The notes under the pieces were generated by a model. That model was not told the DNA's origin. It searched no databases and saw only the letters and a program-made list of their open reading frames with translations. Position numbers and translations under genes: made by a program. Shown here one piece after another: positions 50,920-60,369 of a DNA stretch of 64,000 bases; within the stretch, counting starts at the first letter, position 1, and each line of letters begins with the position of its first letter. Origin of the DNA: Acidovorax sp. sif1233 (GTDB lineage: Bacteria > Pseudomonadota > Gammaproteobacteria > Burkholderiales > Burkholderiaceae_C); contig NZ_JAHUWZ010000013.1 in NCBI RefSeq assembly GCF_019218755.1, positions 24,774 through 88,773 on the forward strand. The letters are read 5' to 3'.

Positions 50920-53295
50920 ATGACCCACTCTACGCCCGAAATTCCTGAAGCGCAACCGCCCGCCGAATCCGGCGCCCTCGCCGAGCCCCGAAAACTGGCG
51001 GTTGTGGATCTGGACGGTGGCCAGCCGCTGGAGCCCGCGCAGCGCGTCAAACCGGCTCGCCGACGCGGACGCCCACCAGGTTCGCAGACCCGGATCGCCC
51101 ACAACAATGCGACGGCCGACGAGTTCGCGATGCTGCGCGCCATCGCCCAAGGTGTGGATCTCACTGTAGCAGCTCGCCAGTACATGCTGTGGCCGGGTCG
51201 TGCGCCCGAGCGTCCAGCGCTCGTCAAGAAGTACCAGGAACTTTTGGACCGGATCGAGGCTGCAGCCAACGGCATCGAACAGTCCCAAGAGGCCCGCGCT
51301 ATGGTGAGGGTCCTCAGGGACCACCAGACCATAGTGAGCGCAGAGCCGGTGGGGTCACCCGGCAGCAACGCCGAGCTTCCAGCGCCCACCAGTGGACAGG
51401 TGGACATCGCCGTGCAGGCCCAACCCGTGACGGTGCAGGCACCCAAGGTGCTCAGCCTGGAAGAGTTCGCGGCCCAGTTCGACCCGGACATGTTCTCGGA
51501 GGCTGAGCTGATCGAGCGGTACGAGGAGGCCCTGGCAGAAGCAAGGGCCGAACCTGCTCCCGACCTGGCGCCCTCCCCGAGTCAGGTAGAGATCCCCCTC
51601 GCCCCCGAGACCAAACCCTCAATACAGGCCGGGGCGGTGCAGGTGCTTCAGGCAGGCCGCAGTGCGGCCGAGCGGATGGCGGATGTCTTGCATGCGATCA
51701 ACTGGCTGGATGAACACCTGGGCACCAAGCCCGAGCGCGCTCACCGCGTCGAACAGTGGGTTGTATTGTCCGGTAGTCAGAAGGAGGCCCTGGGCAAGGC
51801 GGGCGTGATCACGCTGGGAAACCTGGTGGACTGGATCTCGTTGAAGGGCGACCGCTGGTACGACGAACTGCCTGGCTACGGCGTCAGGCGGGCAGAAAAC
51901 CTGCTGGCCTGGCTGCATCGCTGGACGCTGACGCCGGCACCAGGTCTTTCGCGACTCCCCGCGTTGGCCAACAGCCGTGAACTGCAGATCTCTTCGCCCT
52001 ATGAGATGCAGCCTCTGACATCGATGCTGTGGCCAGAAGAATTGGACGGGAGCGACGGAGTGTTCCGGGCACTCGCGGCCAATACGATGGAAGCGTCGAA
52101 TGATGTTGAAGCGGTACAGGCGTGGTTCAGAAAGATCCAGCAAAAGTCACCCCACACCCAAGAAGCCTATCAACGGGCCATAGAACGATTGATCCTCTGG
52201 GCCATTCATGAACGCAAGCGGGCGCTGTCGTCCCTCACGGAAGACGATTTCTTTGCGTTCAAGAAATTCCTCATCAACCCGCCAGAGCATTGGGTGCAAG
52301 TGGCCAAAGGCACAAAGCAGAAGTACACCGATGGATGGAGACCTCTGCGTGGCCCCCTCAACGCCCAGAGTCTGAACGTGACTTTTTCCGCCGTGCGGGC
52401 CATGTACACGCACTGGAAGAAATCAGGGTACATCAGTGCCAACGCAGCCCTGGCGGTGGACGGGCAAAAGCGCGACCAGGTGACGATGGATGTGTTCCGA
52501 TCCTTCACGGAGGCTGACCTGCAGGTGGTGGGTGACACGTTCGCAGATCTGCCGGATGGACCCGCCAAGCGCAGGCTGCGCGCTCTGTTTCGGCTGATCG
52601 AGAACGCTGGGCTGCGACGGGCGGAAGTGGCGCAAGCGCGGTGGGCCCATGTGCAAACCGACCGAGCCCTGGAACGTGGTGTGGAGTCCCGAGTGTTGGA
52701 GGTCTTGGGCAAAGGCATGCGCAAACGCACGGTCCCCCTGAACGCGGCCACGATGCAAGCCCTGCGTGAGCACCGCAAGGACCGCGAAGAGCTGATGGCT
52801 CAGGGCAAGCTCGCGCTGTTCACCCAGGTCAAACCTGAAGACCAGCCGCTGATCGGAGTGCTGGATGATCGATGGATCTCCACCAGAGACAAGGGATTGG
52901 CCATCGAACGCGCGCAGATGGCTTTGCGATCAAACAAGGCGCTGCCCACCATCGAGATCGAACGCGAGGCCGAGGTGGGCAAGATCAAGTACACGGTCAA
53001 TGAGCATGGGGCCCTGTCCAGTCACATGCTGTACTCCATCCTCAAGAGTTTCTTCAAAATCTGCTCCGACAATGCCCACGAGATGGCGGGTGAAGGAAAG
53101 GCCCCCTTCATGCGGGCTTCGACCCACTGGCTGCGCCACACCTACGCGCACAAAGCCCTGGAGGCGGCTGGAGGAAACCTCAGTGTGGTGCAGGAGTTGC
53201 TCGGGCACAAGAACATCAACACCACAGCCATCTATGTGAAGGCCGGCATGGGAGAGCGCATCAGGGCGGTGGACAAGATGAAGACCAGTATCTGA
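50920..53295 (+). CDS. Large tyrosine recombinase (DUF3701 type)
   Basis: The 791-residue protein is a complete tyrosine recombinase. Arg566 (AGLRRAEVA), the Lys in VLGKGMRKRTV, His736 and Arg739 (HWLRHTYAH), His in LLGHKN, and nucleophile Tyr772 (AIYVKAG) are all present. The upstream half includes a DUF3701-like region (WISLKGDRWYDELPGYGVRR). Such integrases are typical of mobile islands in betaproteobacteria. ATG 50920 has AAGG upstream. It converges on a degenerate recombinase gene, with 15 bases between their ends. Confidence 0.9.
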   Translation: MTHSTPEIPEAQPPAESGALAEPRKLAVVDLDGGQPLEPAQRVKPARRRGRPPGSQTRIAHNNATADEFAMLRAIAQGVDLTVAARQYMLWPGRAPERPALVKKYQELLDRIEAAANGIEQSQEARAMVRVLRDHQTIVSAEPVGSPGSNAELPAPTSGQVDIAVQAQPVTVQAPKVLSLEEFAAQFDPDMFSEAELIERYEEALAEARAEPAPDLAPSPSQVEIPLAPETKPSIQAGAVQVLQAGRSAAERMADVLHAINWLDEHLGTKPERAHRVEQWVVLSGSQKEALGKAGVITLGNLVDWISLKGDRWYDELPGYGVRRAENLLAWLHRWTLTPAPGLSRLPALANSRELQISSPYEMQPLTSMLWPEELDGSDGVFRALAANTMEASNDVEAVQAWFRKIQQKSPHTQEAYQRAIERLILWAIHERKRALSSLTEDDFFAFKKFLINPPEHWVQVAKGTKQKYTDGWRPLRGPLNAQSLNVTFSAVRAMYTHWKKSGYISANAALAVDGQKRDQVTMDVFRSFTEADLQVVGDTFADLPDGPAKRRLRALFRLIENAGLRRAEVAQARWAHVQTDRALERGVESRVLEVLGKGMRKRTVPLNAATMQALREHRKDREELMAQGKLALFTQVKPEDQPLIGVLDDRWISTRDKGLAIERAQMALRSNKALPTIEIEREAEVGKIKYTVNEHGALSSHMLYSILKSFFKICSDNAHEMAGEGKAPFMRASTHWLRHTYAHKALEAAGGNLSVVQELLGHKNINTTAIYVKAGMGERIRAVDKMKTSI

Positions 53296-53310
53296 GCCCC
53301 AGCTGGTTGC

Positions 53311-54357
53311 TCAGGCCAACCGCTGGAGAACGGGGCGCAGCGGTTCGTCGTCTTTTCGGCTGGCCTCCCGCGCGAGTTCCAGGCGTGGACCGTCAGGCAA
53401 ATGCTGGCGAAGATGCAGAAGCCCCCGGACATTTTTGAGGCCGGCGCGAAGTGCCACGTCCGGCTGGGGCATGCCAGACAGCATCCATTGCACCAGCCTG
53501 GTGTTCCTGACGATCTGCGGCCCAGCGCGAACCGGGTCATCTTGGCCAGCAGCTCGACTGGCAGCAAGCAGGTGCGCGCGCACGAGCACCAGCAGGTTTT
53601 CGTCGGTCATCGGTTTGCCAGTCTGCGAGCTGAAAAGTGCTGGTGACAAAGCGTGTTTACCCGCTGTCGCCTTCACCTGCAGCCAGGATTTCACGGCCGA
53701 GCGCACCTCGTCGGAAACGACCATCGTGCGCAGTTGGTTGACGCCACCCGAGGTGATACGGATCGAGGCGCCCTTCCCTCCCCCGCCGTCTACGAAGGAA
53801 TCGACTGTGAGCGCGCGGATTTCAGCCGAGGTGAGCCCCAACTCAAAGAGCACCAGCAAAAGCGCTCGGTTGCGGATGTCGATGGCCTTCAGGCCCGCAG
53901 CATCTTCGGAGCCATCCCGTAGGATCTTGAAGCACTGCTCCCAGACAACGGGCGACAGGATGGCCCCCTTGGGATCTTCAGAGGGAGGCTTTTCCTTGTC
54001 GGCAATGCCAGCCGCAGGATTTTCCGCAACCAACCCGCGCTCCACAGCGTAGTCATACACCCGCTCCAGCAGGCGCCAGTACCGACGCTCGGTGATCACG
54101 CTGATTTTGGGGTCGCCGTTGGCGCGAGACTCGATACCGGAAGCGAGATAACCCTTGACCAGTACGGGGTCTGCATCAGTCCAGTGAACCCACCTGGGGT
54201 TTTTAGGGTCCCCACCGGTTTTCAAAAACTTGGTCCACGATATCCAAAAGTACCTGTAGAAAACAAAGTCGTTGATGGCCCGCTGGTCATCATTCGAGCA
54301 ATGCTCTAGCCACTGCTCGAAAAACTCATCTGCGCTCAATTCGACTTTGGAATTCAT
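53311..54357 (-). CDS. Degenerate tyrosine recombinase
   Basis: The 348-residue protein has the overall layout of a phage-type integrase: an N-terminal SAM-like helical domain, and then a C-terminal catalytic fold. The catalytic residues are mostly missing. ELGLTSAEIRAL has Thr where the first catalytic Arg should be, VRNTRLVQWML lacks the HxxR histidine, and the terminal Tyr is not found in GLLHL. It may act as an accessory DNA-binding protein. The residue losses look ancient, since the frame is intact. Confidence 0.6.
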   Translation of the reverse strand: MNSKVELSADEFFEQWLEHCSNDDQRAINDFVFYRYFWISWTKFLKTGGDPKNPRWVHWTDADPVLVKGYLASGIESRANGDPKISVITERRYWRLLERVYDYAVERGLVAENPAAGIADKEKPPSEDPKGAILSPVVWEQCFKILRDGSEDAAGLKAIDIRNRALLLVLFELGLTSAEIRALTVDSFVDGGGGKGASIRITSGGVNQLRTMVVSDEVRSAVKSWLQVKATAGKHALSPALFSSQTGKPMTDENLLVLVRAHLLAASRAAGQDDPVRAGPQIVRNTRLVQWMLSGMPQPDVALRAGLKNVRGLLHLRQHLPDGPRLELAREASRKDDEPLRPVLQRLA

Positions 54358-54684
54358 GATCAACTGAATTGTCGTGACTTATTGTGCTATGAGCAATTGC
54401 GAGAACACGACAGAGGGCCCACCCGCTGCTGCAAAAGCGCTTTGGGTAGGAGCCTCGATTGACCTGTAAGATTGCACGCAATTGCGGGTGTTGTGCAATG
54501 CCCCTATTGCGATCAATGCTTTGATTTAGTTGTAATTCCCTGCAACTGACGACAAATTTAGCGCCGGGAATGGCCGGTGCATGTAATCCAAATTTTTATA
54601 TTTCTGGTACAGGCGAAAAAAAACCGGCGCCCACGTAAGTGGTGCGCCGGTTTTATATTGGTAGAAAAAGCAACGATCAATAGC
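54358..54684. other. Intergenic region with ATTGC half-sites and terminator
   Basis: The 327 bases upstream of the degenerate recombinase gene contain many ATTGC/GCAAT half-sites, including GCAATTGC at 54478-54485 and copies at 54395, 54471 and 54506. They may be regulator sites. A strong terminator at 54620-54655 closes the region. No gene is seen. Confidence 0.5.
54620..54655. terminator. Bidirectional rho-independent terminator
   Basis: The arms AACCGGCGCCCAC and GTGGTGCGCCGGTT, with one bulge and a GTAA loop, form a strong stem preceded by eight A and followed by TTTT. It lies at the 3' end of the broken DndC-like gene and can stop its minus-strand transcript and any plus-strand transcript. 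Confidence 0.8.
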
Positions 54685-54952
54685 TTAAACGCAATCGAAA
54701 AGAGCTGCTTGGGACTCATAAAGCACAGAGCAGCGAGCCTTGAGTTCATCCACGCTGCGCTGGCCATGAAGATCCTTAGACTGCAGCCATTGGCTACGCC
54801 TCAGGATCTCGTCCATCATGCGGCTGTGGCCAAGCCCATTGGTGAGGATGCCTAGCCGCTGGTAAATGCGGTACCCCTCTGTCCAATCCGGGTTGTCGTC
54901 ACGACAGTAATCCCGAATGTAGTCCTCCGCAAGAAAGGCCAGGAAGTCCATG
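54685..54952 (-). pseudogene. DndC/PAPS-reductase-like gene, 3' part
   Basis: This is the C-terminal end of the gene interrupted by the composite transposon. It encodes DFLAFLAEDYIRDYCRDDNP and about 67 further residues. Its first codons are in the same frame as the end of the 5' part at 62513-63935 once the 5-bp duplication is counted once. The ATG in the target site could start a short product, but the gene is not functional as it stands. It ends 29 bases before a strong terminator. Confidence 0.8.
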
Positions 54953-57900
54953 GGGGTCTCCTCGTTTTCAGTGCAATAAGTGACGGTACGCAAAGCTAGC
55001 ACTGGCGCGGGGGTGGTCTGGGTAGACCGTTGATTTCATTGACTTTCCTGTTCGCTTTGTAAACGGGTATGGTGGCCTCCCACTTTTGAGGTTCACGATG
55101 CAGGGTTGGCACACAACGTTTTTGGGGATGCGTGGGCTCCCCCGCGATATCAGCGACTTCGAGATGAAGGCATTTTTCACCTTCGATGGTGCCGAGCGCG
55201 ACGCAATCAATGCACGCCGAGGTGATTCCCACAAGCTTGGTCTGGCGCTCCATATTGGTTTCCTGCGCATGAGTGGGCGTTTGCTCGGTGCCTTTCGGGT
55301 AATTCCAGTAGCCTTGTGGCGCCACCTTGGCAACGAGCTTGGCATTGCAGCACCAGAAGTCGCCTCGCTGAGAGCCATGTATGAACGCGGGCGCACGCTA
55401 TTCGATCACCAACAAGTAGCCTGCACGGTCCTTGGATTCCAGTGGATGAGCGAGCACCAGCGCCGCTCACTGGTACGTGAACTGCGCGACGAAGTGGCGC
55501 GCTGCGCCGACCGCGATCAGCTACTCGTGCGGGCGCGTCAATGGCTGTACAAGAACAAGCTGGTGATCGTGCACGAGCGGGCAATTCGGACACTGATTGC
55601 GGCGGCACTTGCCCAGCTTGAAGTTGAAACAGGCACCGCCATCGCCGCCAGCGTTGATCCAGCAACACTTGATCGCTGGCGAGCCTCAGTTTCAGAGCTG
55701 CGCCCAGATGGACAAACCCAGCAGAGTTGGCTATGGGCTGCACCGGCGAAACACTCAACCCGCCAAATCAGCGAGGTACTGGAGCGCATCGACCTGCTTT
55801 ACACGCTGGACGTTCATAAGCACCTGGCAGACATCCCCGATCTCATCTTGCGCCGCTACGCGCGCCGACTTGTCTCCAGGCCGCCCTCAGCCGGAGCCAA
55901 GATCAAAGAGCCAGCGCGCACCGTGGAGGTCGCATGCTTTCTTCGGTATTGCCTGTTCACCACCACAGACCAGTTGATCCTTATGGTGCAGCGCCGGATC
56001 GCCGATCTGTGGCGTCAGGCTGCCGCCGATGTCCCCGCTACCGTCAATTGGGCCGCAATGTACAAAACGCTGCTCGGCGAACTTGTTGCCTTGAGCGCGC
56101 AAGGTGCGGTGCCAGATGCTGAGTTGCGTGCCCGTCTTGAAGCCTTGATCACCGAAACCCAGAAACGCAAACCACCGAGCAGGGCCTCCCTGGTCCGCGA
56201 GGGATTGATTGATGGAATTCGCCCCGTGCGGTCGTTGCTCGTCGCCATTGCAAAGCTGCCCTGGCAGGCCACCGGCGAGCATCCTGCCATCGAGTACCTT
56301 GCCAAGCTGCAAGCTTTATATCTCAAAGGATCCAGAAAGCTGCCAGTTGAAGTGGTGGCACCAAGTCTGGGAATGATCTGGCAGGTTTCGATCTCCAGCC
56401 CAGACCGGGAACGGGCGTTTCAGGCGTTGGAGGTGGCCACCCTGTTTGCCCTGCGCCGCGCGGTGCGCAATGGCTCGGTCTGGATTGAGCACAGCCTGAG
56501 CTTTCGGGGTCGTGCGCGCTTGTTCTTCACGGACGAGCGTTGGCAGGCAGAGTCCAAGAAACACTATGCCCGTCTATCGTTACCCAGCAAGGCTGCCACT
56601 TTCTTGAAGCCTTTGCTGGCCAGAGTAACTGCCGGTGTCGATGCGGTGGCCGCTGCAGCCCGCAGTGGCGTACTGCGCGTGGATGATGAACTCCATTTGT
56701 CGCCATTGCCCGCAGAGGACGAAGACCCAGAAGTGACCAAGCTGCGCGCGGCTTTGGATCACCGCATCGGTGAGGTTCAATTGCCGGAAGTGATTCTGGC
56801 CGTTGACGCCCAGGTGCGCTTTAGCTGGATCATGCTCGGACGTGAGCCGCGCTCTACCGACGAGCTGCTGATGGTCTATGCCGGCATCATGGCCCACGGC
56901 ACCAGTCTGACTGCGGTCGAATGCGCGCGCATGATTCCGCAATTGTCTGCCACCAGCATTCGCCAGGCCATGCGCTGGGCGCGGGACGAACGGCGTCTGA
57001 GCCAGGCCTGCCAGGCTGTGCTGGAATTCATGCAGCGACACCCGATTGCCGCCACCTGGGGGCGGTCCGATTTGGCATCTTCTGACATGATGAGCATGGA
57101 GACCACCAAACGGGAGTGGCAAGCCCGGCTTGATCCTCGGCGCAACACACCTTCCATTGGAATCTACTCCCATGTAAAAGACCGGTGGGGCATCTTCCAT
57201 GCGCAGCCCTTTGTGCTCAATGAGCGCCAGGCGGGCGTGGCCATTGAAGGTGTCATCCGCCAAGAAAAGCTGGAGACCAGCCAGCTTGCTGTGGATACCC
57301 ATGGCTACACCGACTTTGCCATGTCACATGCCCGTTTGCTTGGTTTTGATCTTTGCCCGCGGTTGAAGGAACTCAAACAGCGCCACCTCTTTGTGCCACG
57401 CGGCACCAAAGTGCCCGCAGAAATCGCTGCGGTGTGCGAAGCCAATGTCGACGTCGCTTTGATCGAAAAGCATTGGGATAGTCTGGTGCACCTGGCAGCC
57501 TCGGTCATGAGCGGACATGCCAGTGCGGTGGCAGCTCTTGCGCGGTTCGGTTCTGCCGCCCAGGGCGATCCAATCTATGAGGCTGGCGTGCAATTGGGGC
57601 GGTTGCTGCGTACGGCGTTTTTGGCTGACTACTTTGTCAAGGACGCTTTCAGGAACGAGTTGCGCCGGGTGCTCAATCGGGGCGAGGCTGTTAACGCCCT
57701 CAAGCGCGCCATTTATACCGGCCGGATCAGCCCGGCGCAGGCCAAACGTGTCGATGAAATGCAGGCTGTGGCCGATGCGTTGAGCCTGATGGCCAACATC
57801 GTGATGGCGTGGAATACCTCACAGATGCAGGCGGTCCTGGATCGCTGGTCGAACCGCCGCCAGGTCATTCCACCGGAACTGATCGGGAAGATTGCGCCCA

Positions 57901-58156
57901 CCAGGCTGGAGAGCATCAACTTGCGGGGTGTGTTTCGCTTCCCGGTTGACCGCTATGCTGACCAAATCCTGCCTTCGCGGCCAAATGCATCGATAACTGG
58001 CACCAATGGATGAAACCGACCACGGTTTGACGCCACGAATCGCAGATTTGAAAGTGAACAGGAAAGTCAATGAAATCAACGATCTACCAACACCACCTCC
58101 GCGCCAGTGCTAGCTTTTCGTACCGTCACTTATTGCACTGAAAACGAGGAGACCCC
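54953..58156 (+). mobile_element. IS1071 (Tn3 family), complete
   Basis: The element is 3204 bp long, the published size of IS1071, with terminal inverted repeats of about 105 bp (54953-55057 and 58052-58156) with only a few mismatches. It has tnpA and no resolvase, as known for IS1071. The sequence next to its right end (GGGCA) differs from CCATG, because the element is inside a larger unit. IS1071 commonly flanks catabolic and resistance genes. Confidence 0.95.
55098..58013 (+). CDS. tnpA: IS1071 transposase (Tn3 family)
   Basis: The 971-residue protein has the length and sequence character of the Tn3-family TnpA of IS1071. DDE catalytic residues lie in the C-terminal half, including Asp in LAVDTHGYTDFAMSHARLLG. 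The N-terminal part binds the inverted repeats. ATG 55098 gives the standard length; the frame is open a few codons upstream. It is complete, with no frameshift, so the element may still move if no factor is missing. Confidence 0.95.
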   Translation: MQGWHTTFLGMRGLPRDISDFEMKAFFTFDGAERDAINARRGDSHKLGLALHIGFLRMSGRLLGAFRVIPVALWRHLGNELGIAAPEVASLRAMYERGRTLFDHQQVACTVLGFQWMSEHQRRSLVRELRDEVARCADRDQLLVRARQWLYKNKLVIVHERAIRTLIAAALAQLEVETGTAIAASVDPATLDRWRASVSELRPDGQTQQSWLWAAPAKHSTRQISEVLERIDLLYTLDVHKHLADIPDLILRRYARRLVSRPPSAGAKIKEPARTVEVACFLRYCLFTTTDQLILMVQRRIADLWRQAAADVPATVNWAAMYKTLLGELVALSAQGAVPDAELRARLEALITETQKRKPPSRASLVREGLIDGIRPVRSLLVAIAKLPWQATGEHPAIEYLAKLQALYLKGSRKLPVEVVAPSLGMIWQVSISSPDRERAFQALEVATLFALRRAVRNGSVWIEHSLSFRGRARLFFTDERWQAESKKHYARLSLPSKAATFLKPLLARVTAGVDAVAAAARSGVLRVDDELHLSPLPAEDEDPEVTKLRAALDHRIGEVQLPEVILAVDAQVRFSWIMLGREPRSTDELLMVYAGIMAHGTSLTAVECARMIPQLSATSIRQAMRWARDERRLSQACQAVLEFMQRHPIAATWGRSDLASSDMMSMETTKREWQARLDPRRNTPSIGIYSHVKDRWGIFHAQPFVLNERQAGVAIEGVIRQEKLETSQLAVDTHGYTDFAMSHARLLGFDLCPRLKELKQRHLFVPRGTKVPAEIAAVCEANVDVALIEKHWDSLVHLAASVMSGHASAVAALARFGSAAQGDPIYEAGVQLGRLLRTAFLADYFVKDAFRNELRRVLNRGEAVNALKRAIYTGRISPAQAKRVDEMQAVADALSLMANIVMAWNTSQMQAVLDRWSNRRQVIPPELIGKIAPTRLESINLRGVFRFPVDRYADQILPSRPNASITGTNG

Positions 58157-58352
58157 GGGCAAGAACACCAATGTGTACCTGGGCTCAGCCGAACTCTCGG
58201 CCATCTGCTCCAAGCTGGGCCGTATTCCCAGCAAGGAAGAATATCTGGCCGACGTGGGCGTCATTAACCAGAGCAGCGACAAGATCTACCAGTACCTGAA
58301 CTTCGACCAGATCGAAGAATATGTGGAGAACGCCAAGGAAGCGACTGCCTGA
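58157..58352 (+). pseudogene. acnB: acnB 3' fragment (aconitase B C-terminus)
   Basis: The 64-codon fragment directly follows the IS1071 right end and reads NTNVYLGSAELSAICSKLGR, then IPSKEEYLADVGVINQSSDK and IYQYLNFDQIEEYVENA, matching the aconitate hydratase B C-terminus. The frame enters it from the inverted repeat, so a small fusion is possible but has no function. It shows that the passenger region came from a chromosome. The native terminator follows. Confidence 0.8.
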
Positions 58353-58378
58353 GCGGCGATGGCTCCCTGAAACAACAA

Positions 58379-58399
58379 ACGGCCCTTCGGGGCCGTTTT
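58379..58399 (+). terminator. Terminator carried with the acnB fragment
   Basis: ACGGCCC (58379-58385), loop TTCG, then GGGCCGT (58390-58396) followed by TTTT form a standard terminator with a stable tetraloop. It is probably the original acnB terminator. Confidence 0.8.
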
Positions 58400-58456
58400 G
58401 CTGCGTAGCCTGGCTGAGGAGAAGTCTGCAGAATGCTGTGTATTTACACAGTATTT

Positions 58457-60049
58457 ATGCCAGCCACCTCCAAGCCCAAGCTCTACAACCCGCGCCACCC
58501 CGAGCGCACGCTGCTCTACCAAACGGTGGCCGAGCATTACGAGACCTGGCTTGATCTGGCCAGCGCCGGCCAGTTCGACGGCCAGGGCGACCACCGCAGC
58601 CCCAAGCCCTATGTGCGCCAAGCGTTTGCCAAGTACCTGGAATGCGGCATCTTTGCCCACGGCTTTGCCCGTGCCCGCTGCGACGACTGCGGACACGACT
58701 TTCTGGTGGCCTTTTCCTGCAAAGGCCGGGGCGTCTGCCCCTCGTGCACCACGCGGCGCATGGCCGAGACAGCGGCACACCTCACCGACCACGTCTTCCC
58801 CCGCCTGCCAGTGCGCCAGTGGGTGCTGTCGGTTCCCAAGCGGCTGCGCTACTTTATGCAACGCGACAGCGTGGTGCTGGGCATGGTGTTGCGCATCTTC
58901 TTGCGCGTCATTGAGCAAACCCTGCAAGCCAACAGCCCATGCGCAGCGCATGCGAACAAGGCCGCCCTGCACATCGGTGCAGTCGCCTTCATTCACCGCT
59001 TTGGCTCCAGCCTGAACGAGCATGTGCATTTCCATGTGTGCGTGGTCGATGGCATGTTTGAGGCGGTGGCAGGGGAGGCGAGTGAGCAGGGCACCCGCAC
59101 CACAGCGATCAGCGTCATGTTTCACCCGGCTATCGGCATCGACCCCGAAGCGGTGACCCAAGCCCAGGCCAGTTTGCGTCGGCGCATCCTGCGCGCCTTT
59201 GTGGGCCGGGGCCTGCTCGAAGGCTTCGAGGCCCAGGAGATGCTGGGGTACAAACACAGTGGGTTTTCGGTAGACACCAGCGTGTGCATAGCAGCACAAG
59301 ACCGAGCGGGCCTGGAGCGCCTGCTGCGCTACTGCGCACGGCCCCCGTTTGCGCTGGATAGGCTGCGCAAAGCGGGCAGTGAGCTCATTTACCGCTGCGC
59401 CAAGCAGCACAGCGAGCCTGGCAGTGACCGGCGCGACCAACGCAAGGCAAAGCGAGGTGTTCGGGCCGACGAACTGCACCTCACGCCGCTCGAACTCATC
59501 GACCGCCTTGCCGCGCTGGTGCCGCCACCGCGTGCGCACCGCCACCGGTACTACGGCGTGCTGGCGCCCAATTCACCCCTGCGGGCTGCGGCGGTTGCAC
59601 TGGGCGCAGGCCAAACCGCAGGCGCGGGCACGGGCACGGCACAGCCCGAGCCAGGCGGTGTGACCGCAGCGGTGGATGCCATGGGAGTGGCCACGGTCGG
59701 TGGTCCCAGCCAGCCCGAGCCCACCCAGCCAGCTCTGCCCAAACGCTCAGCTCACATTCTGTGGGCGGTGCTGATCGCCCGCATCTACGAGGTGTTGCCG
59801 CTGTTGTGCCCGCTCTGCGGTGGCCAGATGCGCATCATCGCTTTCATCACCTACAGTGCCGACCTCCGGCACATCCTGGAGCACATCGGGGTGGAGACAG
59901 AGCCGCCTCGCATCGCGCCAGCACGCGGGCCGCCGCTGTGGGATGGGTGCGATGTGCCGATGGGCGATGGTGTCGAGGTTGAGCCAGATTGGGGCGAGGC
60001 GGCCCAACCGGCGCCGGACTTTGAGGTCGATCAGCGCGTCAGTTGGTAA
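58457..60049 (+). CDS. ISCR/IS91-family transposase
   Basis: The 530-residue protein is an IS91-type rolling-circle transposase. It has a Zn-binding region (CDDCGHDFLVAFSCKGRGVC, then PSCTT), the HUH-type motif HVHFHVCVVDG, and the distinctive HRHRYYGVLAPNSPLR. ISCR elements move DNA next to their 3' end by one-ended rolling-circle transfer, and they often mobilise resistance genes. ATG 58457 is preferred; a frame start at 58433 is possible. It lies directly upstream of aroA-cmk, the gene it may have mobilised. Its origin and terminus are not mapped. Confidence 0.85.
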   Translation: MPATSKPKLYNPRHPERTLLYQTVAEHYETWLDLASAGQFDGQGDHRSPKPYVRQAFAKYLECGIFAHGFARARCDDCGHDFLVAFSCKGRGVCPSCTTRRMAETAAHLTDHVFPRLPVRQWVLSVPKRLRYFMQRDSVVLGMVLRIFLRVIEQTLQANSPCAAHANKAALHIGAVAFIHRFGSSLNEHVHFHVCVVDGMFEAVAGEASEQGTRTTAISVMFHPAIGIDPEAVTQAQASLRRRILRAFVGRGLLEGFEAQEMLGYKHSGFSVDTSVCIAAQDRAGLERLLRYCARPPFALDRLRKAGSELIYRCAKQHSEPGSDRRDQRKAKRGVRADELHLTPLELIDRLAALVPPPRAHRHRYYGVLAPNSPLRAAAVALGAGQTAGAGTGTAQPEPGGVTAAVDAMGVATVGGPSQPEPTQPALPKRSAHILWAVLIARIYEVLPLLCPLCGGQMRIIAFITYSADLRHILEHIGVETEPPRIAPARGPPLWDGCDVPMGDGVEVEPDWGEAAQPAPDFEVDQRVSW

Positions 60050-60369
60050 GGGAAGGCAGCAGCGGTTTGGCCGCGCGGCAGGGCTGCGTCTGTCACTGCC
60101 AAAAAATGTGCAAACCGAAAAATCTCGGGCTACTGGCGCTGATCAAGCGCTCAGGCAGGCTCAGCCTGAAGGCCTGTGATGCCCAAAACCTGGGCCATAA
60201 TCGTCCTCCTGTGGTTGGATTTCCTATCCGCCGTGCCCACTGGCGCATGGGCGTACCGCGCCGCTGACGCGCAACGCCGGCCGCGCTCCAAGCGCCCCCA
60301 AGCGCATCTGTGGATTGCGGCCAGCGCGGCCGCAATGCCTTCCGATAGCCTGTTTGCCTCCGAATTGCC
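60050..60369. other. Region between ISCR transposase and aroA-cmk
   Basis: The 320 bases include a hairpin (ATTGCGGCC, 5-base loop, GGCCGCAAT at 60314-60336) 33 bases before the aroA start. I see no gene in this region. A promoter from the ISCR end or the original chromosome may drive aroA. Confidence 0.45.

Noticed and set aside
54953..58156. IS1071 as an independent insertion with its own target duplication
   Set aside because: The left neighbour is CCATG and the right neighbour GGGCA; only the outer ends of the larger unit match.
58107..58352. Complete small gene starting in the IS1071 inverted repeat
   Set aside because: The first 17 codons are inverted-repeat sequence; the remainder is the acnB 3' end, so it is a fusion fragment.
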